Assembly (NCBI GenBank): GCA_937863915.1
Contig: CALMID010000067.1
Coordinates: 1 to 5,560 of the forward strand
Reading direction: 5' to 3'
Origin: an uncultured Pseudomonas sp.
GTDB taxonomy: Bacteria > Pseudomonadota > Gammaproteobacteria > Pseudomonadales > Pseudomonadaceae
Length of the DNA: 5,560 nucleotides
Positions 1 through 5,560 of the stretch are shown piece by piece. Made by a program: the position numbers and the translations under genes. The notes beneath the pieces are model-generated. The model had not been told where the DNA came from. It did not search any database and worked only from the letters and a program-made list of their open reading frames with translations. How positions within the stretch are numbered: the stretch's first letter is position 1; every line of letters begins with the position of its first letter.

Positions 1-1
1 G

Positions 2-514
2 GTGGTGTACATCGTGCTGGGCATCCTCTACGAGAGCTACATCCATCCGCTGACCATTCTCTCCACGCTGCCTTCGGCCGGGGTCGGCGCGCTGCTGGCG
101 ATCCTGCTGGTCGGGGGCGAGTTCAGCCTGATTTCCCTGCTCGGGCTGTTCCTCCTGATCGGCATCGTGAAGAAGAACGCCATCCTGATGATCGACCTGG
201 CCCTGCAGCTGGAACGCCAGCAGGGCATGAGCCCGCTGGACTCGATCCGCGAGGCCTGCCTGCTGCGCTTCCGGCCGATTCTGATGACCACCCTGGCCGC
301 CATTCTCGGAGCCGTGCCGCTGCTGATCGGCGGCGCCGAGGGGGCGGAGATGCGCCAGCCGCTGGGCCTGACCATCGTCGGCGGGCTGATCCTCAGTCAG
401 ATCCTCACGCTTTACACAACGCCGGTGGTCTACCTGACCCTCGACCGCCTGCGTCATCGCTTCAATCAATGGCGCGGCGTCCGCAGCGATGCCGCCCTGG
501 AAACGCCGCTATGA
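2..514 (+). CDS. muxC: RND multidrug efflux permease, MuxC/MdtC type, C-terminal fragment
   Basis: This is the last 170 codons of an inner-membrane RND (AcrB-family) proton/drug antiporter; the gene begins left of the window, and the first GTG is an internal Val. The fragment covers the end of TM8 (about residues 1-12), TM9 (24-38), TM10 (45-65), TM11 (89-108) and TM12 (about 121-145). TM10 carries GIVKKNAI, whose second Lys (residue 58) corresponds to the proton-relay Lys940 of AcrB. TM11 begins with the family signature [12 protein letters not shown]. The wording [19 protein letters not shown] and [11 protein letters not shown] fits MdtC/MuxC better than AcrB or MexB, as judged from memory of those sequences. 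MuxB/MdtB and MuxC/MdtC pumps work as heteromeric permeases with a periplasmic adaptor. The gene overlaps the outer-membrane channel gene by ATGA, so the two are surely one operon. In P. aeruginosa, MuxABC-OpmB exports compounds such as novobiocin, macrolides and aztreonam. The family is very sure; the symbol is likely. Confidence 0.93.
   Translation: MVYIVLGILYESYIHPLTILSTLPSAGVGALLAILLVGGEFSLISLLGLFLLIGIVKKNAILMIDLALQLERQQGMSPLDSIREACLLRFRPILMTTLAAILGAVPLLIGGAEGAEMRQPLGLTIVGGLILSQILTLYTTPVVYLTLDRLRHRFNQWRGVRSDAALETPL
511..514 (+). other. ATGA stop/start overlap coupling muxC to opmB
   Basis: The ATG of the channel gene and the TGA of the permease gene share bases in the tetramer ATGA. No strong Shine-Dalgarno sequence precedes it (a GGAA lies at about 499-502). 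This is the usual sign of termination-reinitiation coupling and supports the 511 start over the upstream in-frame one. Confidence 0.85.
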
Positions 515-1977
515 ACCGCCAAAGTCATCGTCTCAGCTTCATCGCCCTCAGCCTGTTGCTGAGCGCCTGCACCGTCGGCCCGGATTACCAGGCGCCAGCA
601 CTCAACACGCCCGAGTCGTTCAAACAGGTGGCCGGCTGGAAGGTGGCCGAGCCGGCCGCGCAGATGCCGGAGGACTGGTGGAGCCTGTATGGCGATGCCG
701 AGCTCAACGCCCTGATCGAACGCCTCAACGCCAACAACCAGAGCCTGGCCAGCGCCGCTGCCAGTTACCGCCAGGCGCAAGCCATCGTGCGCGGCGCGCG
801 GGCCGGTTTCCTGCCGCAGATCAATCTGAACACCGGCGTCAGCCGCGCGGGGCAGGGTGGTGGCAGCAGCACCATCGGCACCACCGAAGGGGTGAGTGTC
901 AGTGGTGCCAACGCCGCCTCGGTGTCCAAGACCTACGAGGCCAGCCTGGGCGTGAGCTGGGAGCTGGACCTGTGGGGCAAGCTGCGTCGCCAGCTGGAGG
1001 CCGATCAGGCCAGCCTTGCGGCCAGTGCGGCCGACCTCGCCGCCGTGCGCCTGAGCCAGCAGAGCCAGCTGGTGCAGAACTACCTGCAGCTGCGCGTGCT
1101 GGATGAACAGAAACGCCTGCTGGAAGCCACGCTGGCGGCCTACGAGCGTTCGCTGAAGCTGACGCAGAACCAGTACAACGCCGGCATCGTCCCCAAGTCG
1201 GATGTCAGCCAGGCACAAAGCCAGCTGCACGGCACGCGCGCGCAGCTGATCGACCTCGAATACCAGCGGGCCCAGTTCGAACATGCCATCGCCGTGCTGA
1301 TCGGCGTGGCGCCCAGCGAGCTGAGCCTGGCACCGCGCGCCGGCGTGCCGGAATTGCCGGGTGTACCGGCCAGCGTGCCGTCACGTCTGCTGGAGCGTCG
1401 CCCGGACATCGCCGCCGCCGAGCGCCGGGTGATGAGCGCCAATGCGCAGATCGGTGTGGCCGAGGCCGCCTGGTACCCGGACCTGACCCTGAGCGCCACC
1501 GGTGGTTACCGCAATGGCGCGCTGGACGGCTGGTTCAGCCTGCCCAACCGCTTCTGGTCGATCGGCCCGAGCTTCGCCACGGTACTGTTCGATGGCGGGC
1601 TGATCCGCTCCCAAGTCGAGCAGGCCGAAGCGGCCTATGACATCAGCGTGGCCGATTACCGGCAGACGGTGCTGACGGGTTTCCGGGAGGTCGAGGATTA
1701 TCTGGTGCAGCTGGATGTCTACAGCCGCGAGCTGGCGGCCCGCGAACTGGCCCTGGAGTCGGCGCGCGAGGCCCTGCGTCTGGTGGAGAACCAGTACAAG
1801 GCCGGCACCGTGGACTACAACGCGGTGGTCAGCCTGCAGGCCAGCGCGCTGGATAGCGAACGCAACTGGCTGAGCCTCAAAGGCAACCGCCTGCTGGCCA
1901 GTGCCCAGCTAATCACCGCCCTTGGCGGCGGCTGGCAGACGGGAGAGAAGGCTGAGGTGGAAGCGTCTAAGCCTTGA
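511..1977 (+). CDS. opmB: Outer-membrane efflux channel lipoprotein, OprM/NodT family (OpmB-like)
   Basis: This 488-residue protein is the outer-membrane duct of the tripartite pump, a TolC/OprM-type trimer joining the RND permease and adaptor to the cell exterior. The ATG at 511 is chosen because it gives a clean lipoprotein signal (Arg-rich start, hydrophobic core, lipobox LLSAC with Cys20) and overlaps the muxC stop as ATGA; an in-frame start at 469 would bury that signal. Only a weak GGAA lies upstream, consistent with translational coupling. Mature-end landmarks are [10 protein letters not shown] and [16 protein letters not shown]. Two repeated OEP (PF02321-type) halves follow, with [12 protein letters not shown] and [14 protein letters not shown] in the first, and [31 protein letters not shown] and [15 protein letters not shown] in the second. 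The length is normal for OprM homologues. The symbol rests on the position after a muxC-like gene. The 3' end overlaps the convergent flavin reductase gene by 11 bp. Confidence 0.93.
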   Translation: MNRQSHRLSFIALSLLLSACTVGPDYQAPALNTPESFKQVAGWKVAEPAAQMPEDWWSLYGDAELNALIERLNANNQSLASAAASYRQAQAIVRGARAGFLPQINLNTGVSRAGQGGGSSTIGTTEGVSVSGANAASVSKTYEASLGVSWELDLWGKLRRQLEADQASLAASAADLAAVRLSQQSQLVQNYLQLRVLDEQKRLLEATLAAYERSLKLTQNQYNAGIVPKSDVSQAQSQLHGTRAQLIDLEYQRAQFEHAIAVLIGVAPSELSLAPRAGVPELPGVPASVPSRLLERRPDIAAAERRVMSANAQIGVAEAAWYPDLTLSATGGYRNGALDGWFSLPNRFWSIGPSFATVLFDGGLIRSQVEQAEAAYDISVADYRQTVLTGFREVEDYLVQLDVYSRELAARELALESAREALRLVENQYKAGTVDYNAVVSLQASALDSERNWLSLKGNRLLASAQLITALGGGWQTGEKAEVEASKP

Positions 1978-2536
1978 GGGCCTCGCCGATGGCATAGAAA
2001 TGCCCGCCGGCTACATGGTGCAGGCTGCGCCAGGCCGGATCGGCGTCCTCGAAGTGCCAGCGACCGTCGCGGAAAACCCTGTCGTCGGCCCAGGCAGCAA
2101 CCACCTGACCGATGAACAGGTCGTAGCTGTCCTGGTTATGCGGCTCGTTGATCAGATCGCATATCAGCCAGGCCGAGCAGCCATCCACGAGGGGGACATC
2201 CTCGCCGGGCAGCAGAAACAGCTCGACGCCGGCCTGGGCCAGCTTGTCCGGCGCCTCGCGCAGGCTGTGGTTGCCGACGGCGTTGACCAGCTGCAGCTGC
2301 GCCACGGTCGGCACCTGCACGGCGAAGCGGCCGCTGCCCTCGATCAGCTCGCGGGTGCGGGTGCTCTTGTCCAGCACCACTGTCAGTTTGGGCGGATCGA
2401 AATCCAGCGCGCAGCACCAGGCCGCGGCCATCACGTTGTCCACCCCGGCATGGCGGGCGGACACCAGCACGGTCGGGCCATGGTTGACCAGCCGGTAGGC
2501 CTTGGCCGGATCGACGGGGGCGAGATGGGGATTCAT
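1967..2536 (-). CDS. Flavin reductase-family (FMN-binding split-barrel) protein
   Basis: This 189-residue protein looks like a member of the Flavin_Reduct/DIM6-NTAB family (PF01613 type): FMN-binding split barrels that reduce flavin with NAD(P)H or act as flavoproteins on other substrates. Visible landmarks are an N-terminal strand with PTVLVSAR (residues 21-28), then DNVMAAAWCCALDFDPPKLTVVLDK in segments from residue 33 to 57 and STRTRELI (58-65), where this family binds FMN, FAVQVPT, and the C-terminal [15 protein letters not shown] (173-187). The ATG at 2536 is preferred because AGGAG lies 5 nt upstream; extension to a TTG at 2599 lacks such a site. The gene stands alone between a 252-bp spacer and the convergent opmB. 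A role in supplying reduced flavin to the neighbouring monooxygenase is possible but not needed, since EthA-type enzymes reduce their own FAD. The family call is good; the substrate is unknown. Confidence 0.85.
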   Translation of the reverse strand: MNPHLAPVDPAKAYRLVNHGPTVLVSARHAGVDNVMAAAWCCALDFDPPKLTVVLDKSTRTRELIEGSGRFAVQVPTVAQLQLVNAVGNHSLREAPDKLAQAGVELFLLPGEDVPLVDGCSAWLICDLINEPHNQDSYDLFIGQVVAAWADDRVFRDGRWHFEDADPAWRSLHHVAGGHFYAIGEALKA

Positions 2537-2541
2537 GCGGG

Positions 2542-2546
2542 CTCCT
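2542..2546 (-). promoter_or_regulatory. Ribosome binding site of the flavin reductase gene
   Basis: On the minus strand AGGAG sits 5 nt before the ATG at 2536. It is a near-consensus Shine-Dalgarno sequence and it decides the start, since the upstream TTG at 2599 has nothing comparable. Confidence 0.75.
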
Positions 2547-2580
2547 GATGTGCGCAGAGAAAACCACGCGATCCTCGCCT

Positions 2581-2600
2581 GTTGCCTGCGCTTAGGCAAC
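2581..2600. repeat. Perfect 7-bp inverted repeat in the spacer upstream of the flavin reductase gene
   Basis: The arms GTTGCCT (2581-2587) and AGGCAAC (2594-2600) are exact reverse complements around a 6-nt loop. The element lies 45 to 64 nt upstream of the flavin reductase ATG, in its probable leader or promoter. No T-run follows on either strand, so it does not look like an intrinsic terminator. It could be an operator for a dimeric repressor or a hairpin in the mRNA leader. A 7-bp stem can also arise by chance, so the regulatory reading is weak; the repeat itself is certain. Confidence 0.45.
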
Positions 2601-2614
2601 CGTGCCCAGCCCGG

Positions 2615-2643
2615 ATTACATTCGCGATCTGGCGTCGCCCCAG
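2615..2643 (-). promoter_or_regulatory. Weak sigma70-like promoter candidate for the flavin reductase gene
   Basis: On the minus strand TGTAAT (2620-2615) matches the -10 consensus TATAAT at five of six positions. The hexamer 17 nt upstream (2643-2638, CTGGGG) is a poor -35. If used, it would start transcription near 2608 and give a leader of about 70 nt that includes the inverted repeat at 2581-2600. The call rests mainly on position and one hexamer, so confidence is low. Confidence 0.2.
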
Positions 2644-2700
2644 CAGCGTGGCCGCGCGCAGCACCATGGCGGTGGCCATTCCCGGCGACAGGGTCAAACC

Positions 2701-2730
2701 CGGCGGCCGGCAGGCATTCACCGGCCGGCG
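2701..2730. repeat. GC-rich imperfect inverted repeat downstream of the PF10118 gene
   Basis: The 10-bp arms at 2701-2710 (CGGCGGCCGG) and 2721-2730 (CCGGCCGGCG) pair with a single mismatch around a 10-nt loop; the inner 7 bp are perfect. The repeat lies about 60 nt past the stop of the PF10118 gene at the end of the minus-strand cluster. It could form a strong hairpin that stalls transcription or protects the mRNA 3' end, but only TTT follows on the minus strand, so it is not a convincing Rho-independent terminator. Confidence 0.3.
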
Positions 2731-2788
2731 AGGATCAGCAAGTCCTGTTTCGGGTGGAAGGCCCGCACCCTGGACTACCGCGAGGTGG

Positions 2789-3667
2789 TCAGTGGGCCGC
2801 TGCCAGCATCGCCTCGCAGGCCTTGCCCGGGTCGCCGCTCTGGCTGTAGGCCTCGATCCAGTGCGGGTAGTTGTGCACCACCGGGATGTCGTCGGGGTGA
2901 AAACCGGGCTTGAGGTACTCGATGATCTTGCCGGTGAAGCAGCTGAATATGCCCTTGCGTCCGTACATCCAGGGCAGGTGGCTGATGAACATGCGCTTGC
3001 GCGCCAGCCAGCCGAAGCCGTCGGCCTTGAGCAGCACGTCGGTGCTGCGGTAGGTCTCGTAGGTCATCTGCCAGGTGGCGTAGAGCATGGCCGCGCAGCG
3101 CTTGAAGTAGCCGACGCGGGCCACCGTGGTCATGACGTTGAAGACCACCGCCTTGTGCTCCATTTCCTCGATGGCGTGCCAGGCGAACAGCGCCTTGACC
3201 CTCGGGTCGGCACCCGCCATGACTTCCTTGCGGCTGAAGAAAGCTTCGGCCAGCAGGGCGGTGAAGTGCTCGAAGGCGGCGGTCAGTGCCAGGTTGAAGT
3301 CGGCCGAGTAGTGGTTCAGCCAGTAGGCGTTGCGCTCGCACTGCAGGGCCAGCATCTCTTCTACCGGCAGGCCCTGCTCGCGCAGCAGCTGGTTGAAACG
3401 GGTGTGGGCGATGCCGTGCTGGCCTTCCTGGCGGATGAAGTCCTTCACGTGGCGGGCCAGCACGGGGTCGGTGATCCGCTCGCGGTAGGGCCGCACGCTG
3501 GTGATGAAGTAGCGCTCGCCATCCGGGAAGTACAGCTGCATGCCGTCCATCACGCGGGTCTTGTACGGGTCATTGTCGTACCAGTAACGCGGGATGCTGG
3601 CATCCAGGCCGAAGTCGATGTTCTCGCGCGGGACGATGCGCTCGGGATCGTTGTTTCTGCTGTTCAT
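2789..3667 (-). CDS. PF10118-type predicted metal-dependent hydrolase, ferritin-like pattern
   Basis: This 292-residue protein fits the family annotated as 'predicted metal-dependent hydrolase' (PF10118), whose chemistry is not settled. It is largely alpha-helical with no signal peptide. The signature FPDGERYF is at residues 47-54. Candidate metal ligands are Glu51, the E81-x-x-H84 pair in QEGQHGIAH, Glu133 in FEHFTA, and E167/E168 with His171 in WHAIEEMEHKAVVF (163-175). That spacing of Glu and ExxH pairs resembles ferritin-like diiron carboxylate proteins, so an oxidase or oxygenase is as credible as a hydrolase; this is inference. The ATG at 3667 has GAGAG 8 nt upstream. The gene is last in a tight minus-strand set, 22 bp after the SDR stop, so it is probably cotranscribed with the SDR and monooxygenase. 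The end at TGA 2789 gives a complete protein. Confidence 0.85.
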   Translation of the reverse strand: MNSRNNDPERIVPRENIDFGLDASIPRYWYDNDPYKTRVMDGMQLYFPDGERYFITSVRPYRERITDPVLARHVKDFIRQEGQHGIAHTRFNQLLREQGLPVEEMLALQCERNAYWLNHYSADFNLALTAAFEHFTALLAEAFFSRKEVMAGADPRVKALFAWHAIEEMEHKAVVFNVMTTVARVGYFKRCAAMLYATWQMTYETYRSTDVLLKADGFGWLARKRMFISHLPWMYGRKGIFSCFTGKIIEYLKPGFHPDDIPVVHNYPHWIEAYSQSGDPGKACEAMLAAAH

Positions 3668-3689
3668 CGGGCGGACTCTCGTTCGTCAA

Positions 3690-4523
3690 TCAGGAGGGAC
3701 GGCGGCGCACCAGCTCGTACTGGCGGGGGTCGAGCATGCTGCCGAGCATGCGGTAGAGCAGGCGGTTGCGCCGCTCCAGCGACATCGCCCAGGAAGCCAG
3801 CCAGACCGGCCGTGACTGATGGCCGATGACGATGCGCTGCTTGCCGCTGCCGATGCAGCGGATCACCTCGCGCACCACGTCGGCAGGATCGGTCTTGAGA
3901 AACTGGCGGGTGAAGGCCTCGCCGTTGGGCGAGTCCTTGGCGATGTTGGTGTTGATGCCGCCGGGATGCAGCAGGTGCACCGAGATCGGACTTTCCTGCA
4001 GCTCGACCATCAGCGACTCGGTGAAGCCGCGCACGGCGAATTTGGCCGCGCAGTAGTCCGAGGCATTGGGTGTGCCGACCAGACCGAAGATGCTGGAGAC
4101 GTTGACGATGGCGCCTTCGCCGTTGGCCAGCAGCTGAGGCAGGAAAGCGCGGGTGCCATGCACCACGCCGAAGAAGTTGATGCGCAGGGTGCGCTCGTAG
4201 TCCTGGTCTTCCATGGCCCACACCGGCTGACCGCCACCGCCGACGCCGGCGTTGTTGATCACCACGTGGGCATTGCCGAGCGCCTGCTGCGCGGCCAGGG
4301 CGAAGGCATACATGGCGTCGCGGTCGCCGACGTCAAAGGCCTGGCTGAACACGGCCGCGGCCTGCGAGCCTTCCAGCAGCCGTTCGGTTTCGGCCAGACC
4401 CGCCGCGTCGTAGTCATTCAGCGCCAGACGGGCGCCGAGGCGGGCAAATTCCAGAGCATAGGCGCGGCCCATGCCGGAACCGGCGCCGGTGATGACGATG
4501 ACCTTGTTGGCAAAATTTTTCAT
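3690..4523 (-). CDS. Short-chain dehydrogenase/reductase, classical SDR
   Basis: This 277-residue cytosolic protein is a classical SDR oxidoreductase with a Rossmann fold that interconverts an alcohol and a carbonyl using NAD(P). Visible motifs are the cofactor loop TGAGSGMG (residues 12-19), an Asp at the end of strand 2 (NDYD, Asp37) that favours NAD over NADP, FDV (63-65), NNAG (90-93), Asn116, Ser144 in NVSSIFG, and the catalytic YCAAK (Tyr157, Lys161), followed by LHPGGINTNI. All members of the Asn-Ser-Tyr-Lys tetrad are present. The ATG at 4523 is chosen because AGGA lies 8 nt upstream; a TTG at 4541 would add six residues and would overlap that site. The C-terminal tail (about residues 225-277) is longer than in minimal SDRs and may bind a hydrophobic substrate or membrane. 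The gene lies 36 bp downstream of the monooxygenase and 22 bp upstream of the PF10118 gene. The substrate is unknown. Confidence 0.93.
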   Translation of the reverse strand: MKNFANKVIVITGAGSGMGRAYALEFARLGARLALNDYDAAGLAETERLLEGSQAAAVFSQAFDVGDRDAMYAFALAAQQALGNAHVVINNAGVGGGGQPVWAMEDQDYERTLRINFFGVVHGTRAFLPQLLANGEGAIVNVSSIFGLVGTPNASDYCAAKFAVRGFTESLMVELQESPISVHLLHPGGINTNIAKDSPNGEAFTRQFLKTDPADVVREVIRCIGSGKQRIVIGHQSRPVWLASWAMSLERRNRLLYRMLGSMLDPRQYELVRRRPS

Positions 4524-4531
4524 TGTTGTTG

Positions 4532-4535
4532 TCCT
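4532..4535 (-). promoter_or_regulatory. Ribosome binding site deciding the SDR start
   Basis: On the minus strand AGGA lies 8 nt before the ATG at 4523. It sits inside the reading frame that would be added by the TTG at 4541, so it favours the ATG start. Confidence 0.6.
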
Positions 4536-4559
4536 GACCAATAAGGGCTGTGTCCGGCT

Positions 4560-5560
4560 TCAGGCCGGCGCGAGCTGGGGATTGGCCGCATCGCTGGCGG
4601 CAATGCGCGTGCCGGCCTTGGCGAAGCGCAGGTTGGGGTCGGTGACCGGGCCCTCGCGCAGCACCTTGGCGTCGTGCAGGTAGTTCATCGACATCAGCCA
4701 GGGCGACTCCATGCCCTGACGCGGCAGCATCGGCAGGGCGCGCTGCACGTAGCCGGCGCCGAAGTCGAGCAGCGGGCGGGTGGGCATGTCGGGGCTGGGC
4801 AGTTGCGCGTAGCAGAAGGCCTGGCCGCGCTGTTCGGTGTGCTTGACCAGACGGCAGAAGTGCTCGCAGAGCAGGCCGACCTTGAGCGTCCAGGAAGAGT
4901 TGGTGTAGCCGACCGCGAAGGCAAAGTTGGGTACGCCGTCGAGCATCATGCCCTTGAAGGCCACCTTGCGGGAGAAGTCCACCGGCTCACCATCCACCGT
5001 GATCTGCATGCCGCCGAACAGCTGCAGGTTGAGGCCGGTGGCGGTGACGACGATGTCCGCCTCCAGCTCTCGACCGGACTGCAACGCCACGCCGCGCGGG
5101 GTGAAGGTACGGATACGGTCGGTGACGATCGAGGCGCTGCCATCGGCCAGACGCTTGAACAGGTCGCCGTCGGGCACCGCGCACAGGCGCTGGTCCCAGG
5201 GGTTGTAGGGTGGGTTGAAATGCTCATCCACCGGGTAGTCCTTGGGCAGGCTGAGCTTGGTGAAGAAGCGGATCAGCCGGCGGGAGAAGTTCGGGAACTT
5301 CTGGCACAGCAGCCAGATCCAGCGCGCCAGCAGGATGTTCTTCTTGCGCGTCATGGCGTAGGCGCGCTCGGTGGGAAACCACTTGCGCAGCAACTTGGCG
5401 ATCGGGTCCTGCTGCGGCACGGTGAGCACATAGCTGGGCGTGCGCTGCAGCATGGTCACGTGGGCGGCCTTGTCGGTCATGGCCGGCACCAGGGTCACGG
5501 CGGTGGCGCCACTGCCGATCACCAGCACGCGCTTGCCGCTGTAGTCCAGGTCCTCCGGCC
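4560..5560 (-). CDS. EthA-like flavin-containing / Baeyer-Villiger monooxygenase, C-terminal two thirds
   Basis: The 332 visible codons are the C-terminal part of an FAD- and NADPH-dependent monooxygenase; the start and the N-terminal FAD-binding GxGxxG lie beyond position 5560, and the missing part is about 160 residues if it matches EthA (about 490). The fragment opens with [17 protein letters not shown] and the NADPH Rossmann motif GSGATAVT (residues 15-22). The Baeyer-Villiger/FMO consensus with the H-x-x-x-W/D pattern should lie just upstream. Further landmarks are [30 protein letters not shown] (the conserved ATG motif), [25 protein letters not shown] and, near the end, [12 protein letters not shown] and LRFAK. 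From memory these match Mycobacterium tuberculosis EthA closely, an enzyme that oxidises ketones and activates ethionamide. A tail of about 18 residues after LRFAKAG is longer than in EthA. The gene is first of the three visible in the cluster. The family is very likely; the substrate is unknown. Confidence 0.92.
   Translation of the reverse strand, partial: PEDLDYSGKRVLVIGSGATAVTLVPAMTDKAAHVTMLQRTPSYVLTVPQQDPIAKLLRKWFPTERAYAMTRKKNILLARWIWLLCQKFPNFSRRLIRFFTKLSLPKDYPVDEHFNPPYNPWDQRLCAVPDGDLFKRLADGSASIVTDRIRTFTPRGVALQSGRELEADIVVTATGLNLQLFGGMQITVDGEPVDFSRKVAFKGMMLDGVPNFAFAVGYTNSSWTLKVGLLCEHFCRLVKHTEQRGQAFCYAQLPSPDMPTRPLLDFGAGYVQRALPMLPRQGMESPWLMSMNYLHDAKVLREGPVTDPNLRFAKAGTRIAASDAANPQLAPA

Larger units (their letters stand above)
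2533..2721 (-). other. Possible small ORF or gene remnant in the 252-bp spacer
   Basis: A 62-codon minus-strand frame starts with GTG at 2721 and ends with a TGA (2535-2533) that overlaps the flavin reductase ATG as ATGA. The upper half (about 2721-2616) is rich in G or C at third positions and reads as a plausible protein, with segments such as GMATAMVLRAATLLGRRQIANVI. The lower part looks less protein-like and runs through the inverted repeat and the ribosome binding site. I recognise no family. It could be a coupled leader peptide, the tail of a decayed gene, or a chance frame in GC-rich DNA; the last is most likely. No good Shine-Dalgarno sequence precedes the GTG. Confidence 0.15.

Noticed and set aside
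469..510. Longer opmB with a start at 469
   Set aside because: It would put 14 residues before the lipoprotein signal peptide and bury it, and lies within the muxC coding sequence. The ATG at 511 gives a standard signal.
466..1284. A 272-codon open frame on the minus strand within opmB
   Set aside because: It is opposite a well-supported OprM-family gene and its low-complexity Gln/Leu/Ala/Gly-rich translation shows no family motifs.
1970..2010. A possible terminator after opmB
   Set aside because: The bases after the stop hold no stem longer than about 4 bp and no T-run, so I do not call a terminator.
1922..2548. A 208-codon plus-strand frame running from the end of opmB across the flavin reductase gene
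   Set aside because: The minus-strand protein has coherent flavin reductase motifs and a good ribosome binding site; the plus-strand frame has neither.
2588..2612. Sigma54-like GG...GC elements upstream of the flavin reductase gene on the minus strand
   Set aside because: TGGGCAC followed by TTGC looks suggestive, but the GG to GC distance is 8 nt instead of the required 10, so it does not fit the -24/-12 consensus.
2582..3829. A 415-codon open frame on the plus strand
   Set aside because: It lies antisense to the PF10118 gene, whose motifs are clear. Its translation is rich in Gly, Ala, Val, His and Arg with no recognisable domain, as expected of a shadow frame in GC-rich DNA.
4524..4541. 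Longer SDR with a TTG start at 4541
   Set aside because: The ATG at 4523 has AGGA at good spacing and begins right before the Rossmann strand, as usual for the family; the extra residues show no function.
3819..4544. A 241-codon open frame on the plus strand
   Set aside because: It is the antisense shadow of the SDR gene, which has all its catalytic motifs on the minus strand.

Overview
The window is GC-rich, densely coding DNA from a Gram-negative gammaproteobacterium. Pseudomonas or a close relative is most likely, because the left end matches the C-terminus of a MuxC/MdtC-type RND pump followed directly by an OprM-family outer-membrane channel, the arrangement of muxABC-opmB. Species assignment is an inference. 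I saw no tRNA, rRNA, CRISPR array, insertion sequence or phage gene.

Layout: the plus-strand part (1-1977) holds the last 170 codons of the RND permease (muxC-like) and a complete outer-membrane lipoprotein channel (opmB-like). The two overlap by an ATGA. The rest is on the minus strand. A flavin reductase-family protein (1967-2536) converges on opmB and overlaps its 3' end by 11 bp. A 252-bp spacer (2537-2788) follows, with a perfect 7-bp inverted repeat and a possible small ORF or gene remnant. Then comes a tight three-gene minus-strand cluster, transcribed right to left: an EthA-like flavin-containing/Baeyer-Villiger monooxygenase (5' end beyond the window), a classical short-chain dehydrogenase/reductase 36 bp downstream, and a PF10118-type 'predicted metal-dependent hydrolase' 22 bp further on.

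Function: the left genes complete a tripartite drug efflux pump, whose adaptor and remaining permease should lie left of the window. The right cluster looks like an oxidation module for a hydrophobic alcohol, ketone or aldehyde: the SDR could interconvert alcohol and carbonyl, and the monooxygenase could insert oxygen into the carbonyl compound. The third protein carries a ferritin-like pattern of Glu and His residues whose chemistry is unsettled. The substrate cannot be read from the sequence. The flavin reductase is separated from this cluster by the spacer and has its own good ribosome binding site, so it may be a separate unit; EthA-type enzymes reduce their own FAD and do not need a partner reductase.

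Most of the window is ordinary chromosomal content. The points most worth a second look are the EthA-like monooxygenase/SDR/PF10118 cluster, the likely diiron site of the PF10118 protein, and the 2537-2788 spacer.
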